A stretch of DNA of 64,000 nucleotides, from NCBI RefSeq assembly GCF_012273895.1, contig NC_052105.1, forward strand, positions 6,424,716-6,488,715, read 5' to 3'. The translations under genes were made by a program, and so were the position numbers. This DNA comes from Zerene cesonia. Lineage: Eukaryota; Arthropoda; Insecta; Lepidoptera; Pieridae. The notes beneath the pieces were generated by a model. The model was not told the origin of the DNA. It searched no databases and saw only the letters and a list, made by a program, of their open reading frames with translations. Of the stretch, positions 62,034-64,000 are shown piece after piece (the first letter of the stretch is position 1; the number at the start of each line of letters is the position of its first letter).

Positions 62034-63285
62034 TATAGTAATAACACTTTACAACATGACACTTATACGTATTCAAATAAAGTTGTTTCGGTAGTTGATC
62101 GTAAGCATACACTTTGCATCATTTGAAACCGACCTCGGGTCAAGTAAACTGATATCAATATGATGAAACTGATTATTTTAACGAAAATATACGTAGGTAT
62201 GAAAGATTAGCTTGTTACTTTGATAGTCATAAAAATAGAATTTTATTAACATTTGCGACATTGACTAAATAATAATAAGACAAAATGAAAATTCAGTTTT
62301 TATTAATATTGTAGTTCATGGACCAAATATACAGATTTAATCTATAAATTTAGAAAAATCTCATAATTTACAGTTATTCCAGGCAATTTTAAGCTATCAA
62401 CCAATATTTATTAACAATTTATATATACTTTATATGCCACGAAAATAAGTAAAACTACATTTTTAGTTTAAACAACTAAACAAGATGTTGAAACTTGAAA
62501 TAATTTTCCCTAAATACATATTCAAGGAAAGTTTCTACATTATAACTTTTATTTATCTGTACCAATCAATACATAGTTCCAAATTTAAACATGTCTTTAT
62601 AAATCTTTCCAAAATCTACACTTCAGTGGAACCTTTTTATTTAATTTTTTTATTATTGATTGGTACAGACTACAAATTATATAAACAATTTAATGTCTTT
62701 TAAAATAATCAAATGAAAGTATGCCATAGAAAAAACATAACATGCATAAGTTTTTTTTTATATGAATGGCCAATGATGCAGTAACAATCACAAATAATTT
62801 TTATGCACATTATCAAAATATTTAATACTACAGCATAAATTTTATATGCAGAGCTTGGATAGCCATATTCTCGATACATCTTATACTTAGTCTAAATGAG
62901 ATTACATCTAAAACTAATTAAATGGGCTCGACATTCTAGCATATTGTTATCTTCAAATGAATGTTGCTTATCTAACAAAAATAAACATCCCGGCGGATTA
63001 TATTGACCTCAATATTATAAACTTTGAAATCCATTAAAATTTTAATCAGTTTGATTTCAAGAACAACAAAATTTGCCAGCAATAAACTAGCATAATGATT
63101 CAATAGTAGATTTCATTAAATTTTGTGCCATAATACATAAGCTGATAAAATTATAACTGTATAGAAATGCCAATATAATTCTAGTAGTAATATTAAATCG
63201 CTCATAAAGAAGCAACAATCATATTGAAGACGTCAAAAAGGCCTTAACCTAAGTATGGGATAAAATAAAGGCAAATAAAAATTAA
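62034..63285 (-). other. 3' UTR and downstream flank of the PRPP synthetase gene
   Basis: This is AT-rich sequence after the stop codon at 63286-63288. Candidate minus-strand AATAAA signals lie at 62641-62636 and 62553-62548. A 16-bp inverted repeat spans both. No other gene is seen. Confidence 0.5.
62556..62669. repeat. perfect 16-bp inverted repeat
   Basis: TCTGTACCAATCAATA (62556-62571) and TATTGATTGGTACAGA (62654-62669) are exact inverted copies around 82 nt, in the likely 3' UTR or just beyond it. Confidence 0.85.
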
Positions 63286-64000
63286 CTAATATGGAACATT
63301 TGAGAAGAGGTACGACACAGACTCTCCATTGTGTGTTCGCCGGACAGCTTCCGCCAACATCATAGATACATCAATGCACTGGATTTTGGGACAATCCTGC
63401 ATGTGCTTCTCTTGTGGTATAGTGTTTGTAACTACAACAGCTTCTAGGCATGCGTTATTGATTCTAGATATAGCAGGACCGGAGAAAATACCATGCGTTA
63501 GTATAGCATACACTTTAGTTGCTCCGGCTTCAATCAGCTTCTCAGCGGCATGGCATATTGTTCCACAAGTATCGGCCATGTCATCCACCAAAATAGCTGT
63601 ACGATCTTTCACATCACCAACTAACACCATAGATGCCACTTCATTAGCCTTTTTCCGCTCTTTGTGGATGAGAGCAAACTCTACATTTAGTCTATCAGCA
63701 ATTGATGTCACCCTCTTAGCACCACCCGCGTCAGGAGACACTACGATGCTCGTCTTCCAGTCTGGAATATTCTCTTTAATCCATTTTAAGACCGCTGGTT
63801 CAGCGAAAAGATTGTCCACAGGTATGTCAAAGAAACCTTGAATTTGCGAAGCATGGAGATCCATTGTTATGATATGGTCTGCCCCAGAGACAGAAAGAAT
63901 GTTAGCGACGAGCTTAGCAGTAATCGGAGCACGACTTTTATCTTTCTTGTCCTGTCTTGCATAGGGGAAGCAAGGAATGACGGCGGTTACTCGGGAAGCT
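63286..64000 (-). CDS. Prps: ribose-phosphate pyrophosphokinase (PRPP synthetase), C-terminal part
   Basis: The enzyme transfers pyrophosphate from ATP to ribose 5-phosphate, making PRPP for purine, pyrimidine and NAD synthesis in the cytosol. The window holds 237 residues plus stop in one uninterrupted minus-strand exon; the N-terminal third, by comparison with the 318-residue animal enzyme, lies beyond the window. Visible motifs are the ATP-binding CFPYARQDKKDKSRAP, the metal-binding DLHASQIQGFFDIPVDN, SPDAGGAKR, the flexible catalytic loop HKERKKANEV, and the PRPP-binding VDDMADTCGTICHAAEK. The C-terminus is SVSYLFSNVPY. All key residues (Arg and Asp of YARQDKKD, His of DLHA, Lys and Arg of KERKK, the Asp pair of VDDMAD) are present. 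Met at 63864 is internal, not a start. Confidence 0.98.
   Translation of the reverse strand, partial: ASRVTAVIPCFPYARQDKKDKSRAPITAKLVANILSVSGADHIITMDLHASQIQGFFDIPVDNLFAEPAVLKWIKENIPDWKTSIVVSPDAGGAKRVTSIADRLNVEFALIHKERKKANEVASMVLVGDVKDRTAILVDDMADTCGTICHAAEKLIEAGATKVYAILTHGIFSGPAISRINNACLEAVVVTNTIPQEKHMQDCPKIQCIDVSMMLAEAVRRTHNGESVSYLFSNVPY

Noticed and set aside
63329..63841. 170-residue plus-strand frame
   Set aside because: It is the antisense shadow of the conserved PRPP synthetase exon.

Overview
The window is nuclear DNA from an insect, almost certainly a moth or butterfly (Lepidoptera). Genes are split by GT-AG introns, the background is AT-rich, and the non-coding sequence is packed with short repeats typical of lepidopteran genomes: Helitron-like elements ending in CTAGT, tRNA-derived SINEs, MITEs and mariner ends. 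Three runs of exactly 1000 N are assembly gaps. I cannot name the species.

Layout. (1) 326-6987, plus strand: exons 2-6 of an organic cation transporter of the SLC22 family (gene A); exon 1 lies before the window. (2) 6988-22461: a long intergenic stretch with repeats and no convincing gene, ending in the CpG-rich start region of the next gene. (3) 22462-45114, plus strand: a complete second SLC22 paralogue (gene B), six exons coding 551 residues, with very long repeat-filled introns. The two genes share intron phases and have exons 3 and 5 of identical length, so they are a tandem duplication. (4) 45115-51382: repeat-rich spacer with one gap. (5) 51383-53528, minus strand: a BUD22/SRFBP1-type nucleolar protein of 459 residues in three exons. 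(6) 54327-56128, plus strand: ribosomal protein L36, three coding exons, 118 residues. Genes 5 and 6 are divergent and share an 800-bp promoter interval that carries a duplicated TGTC-repeat motif. (7) 56129-63285: repeats, an AT microsatellite and one gap. (8) 63286 to the window end, minus strand: the C-terminal 237 residues of ribose-phosphate pyrophosphokinase (PRPP synthetase).

The two transporters form a small membrane-transport cluster. The BUD22-like protein and RpL36 both serve ribosome production and may be co-regulated from their shared upstream region. PRPP synthetase is a housekeeping enzyme of nucleotide synthesis. No bacterial-type operon, CRISPR array or viral gene is visible. 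The more unusual signals are a perfect 23-bp hairpin in gene B intron 2, mariner ends at all three gaps, the duplicated TGTC motif, and Helitron-like copies that share 3' ends but differ internally.
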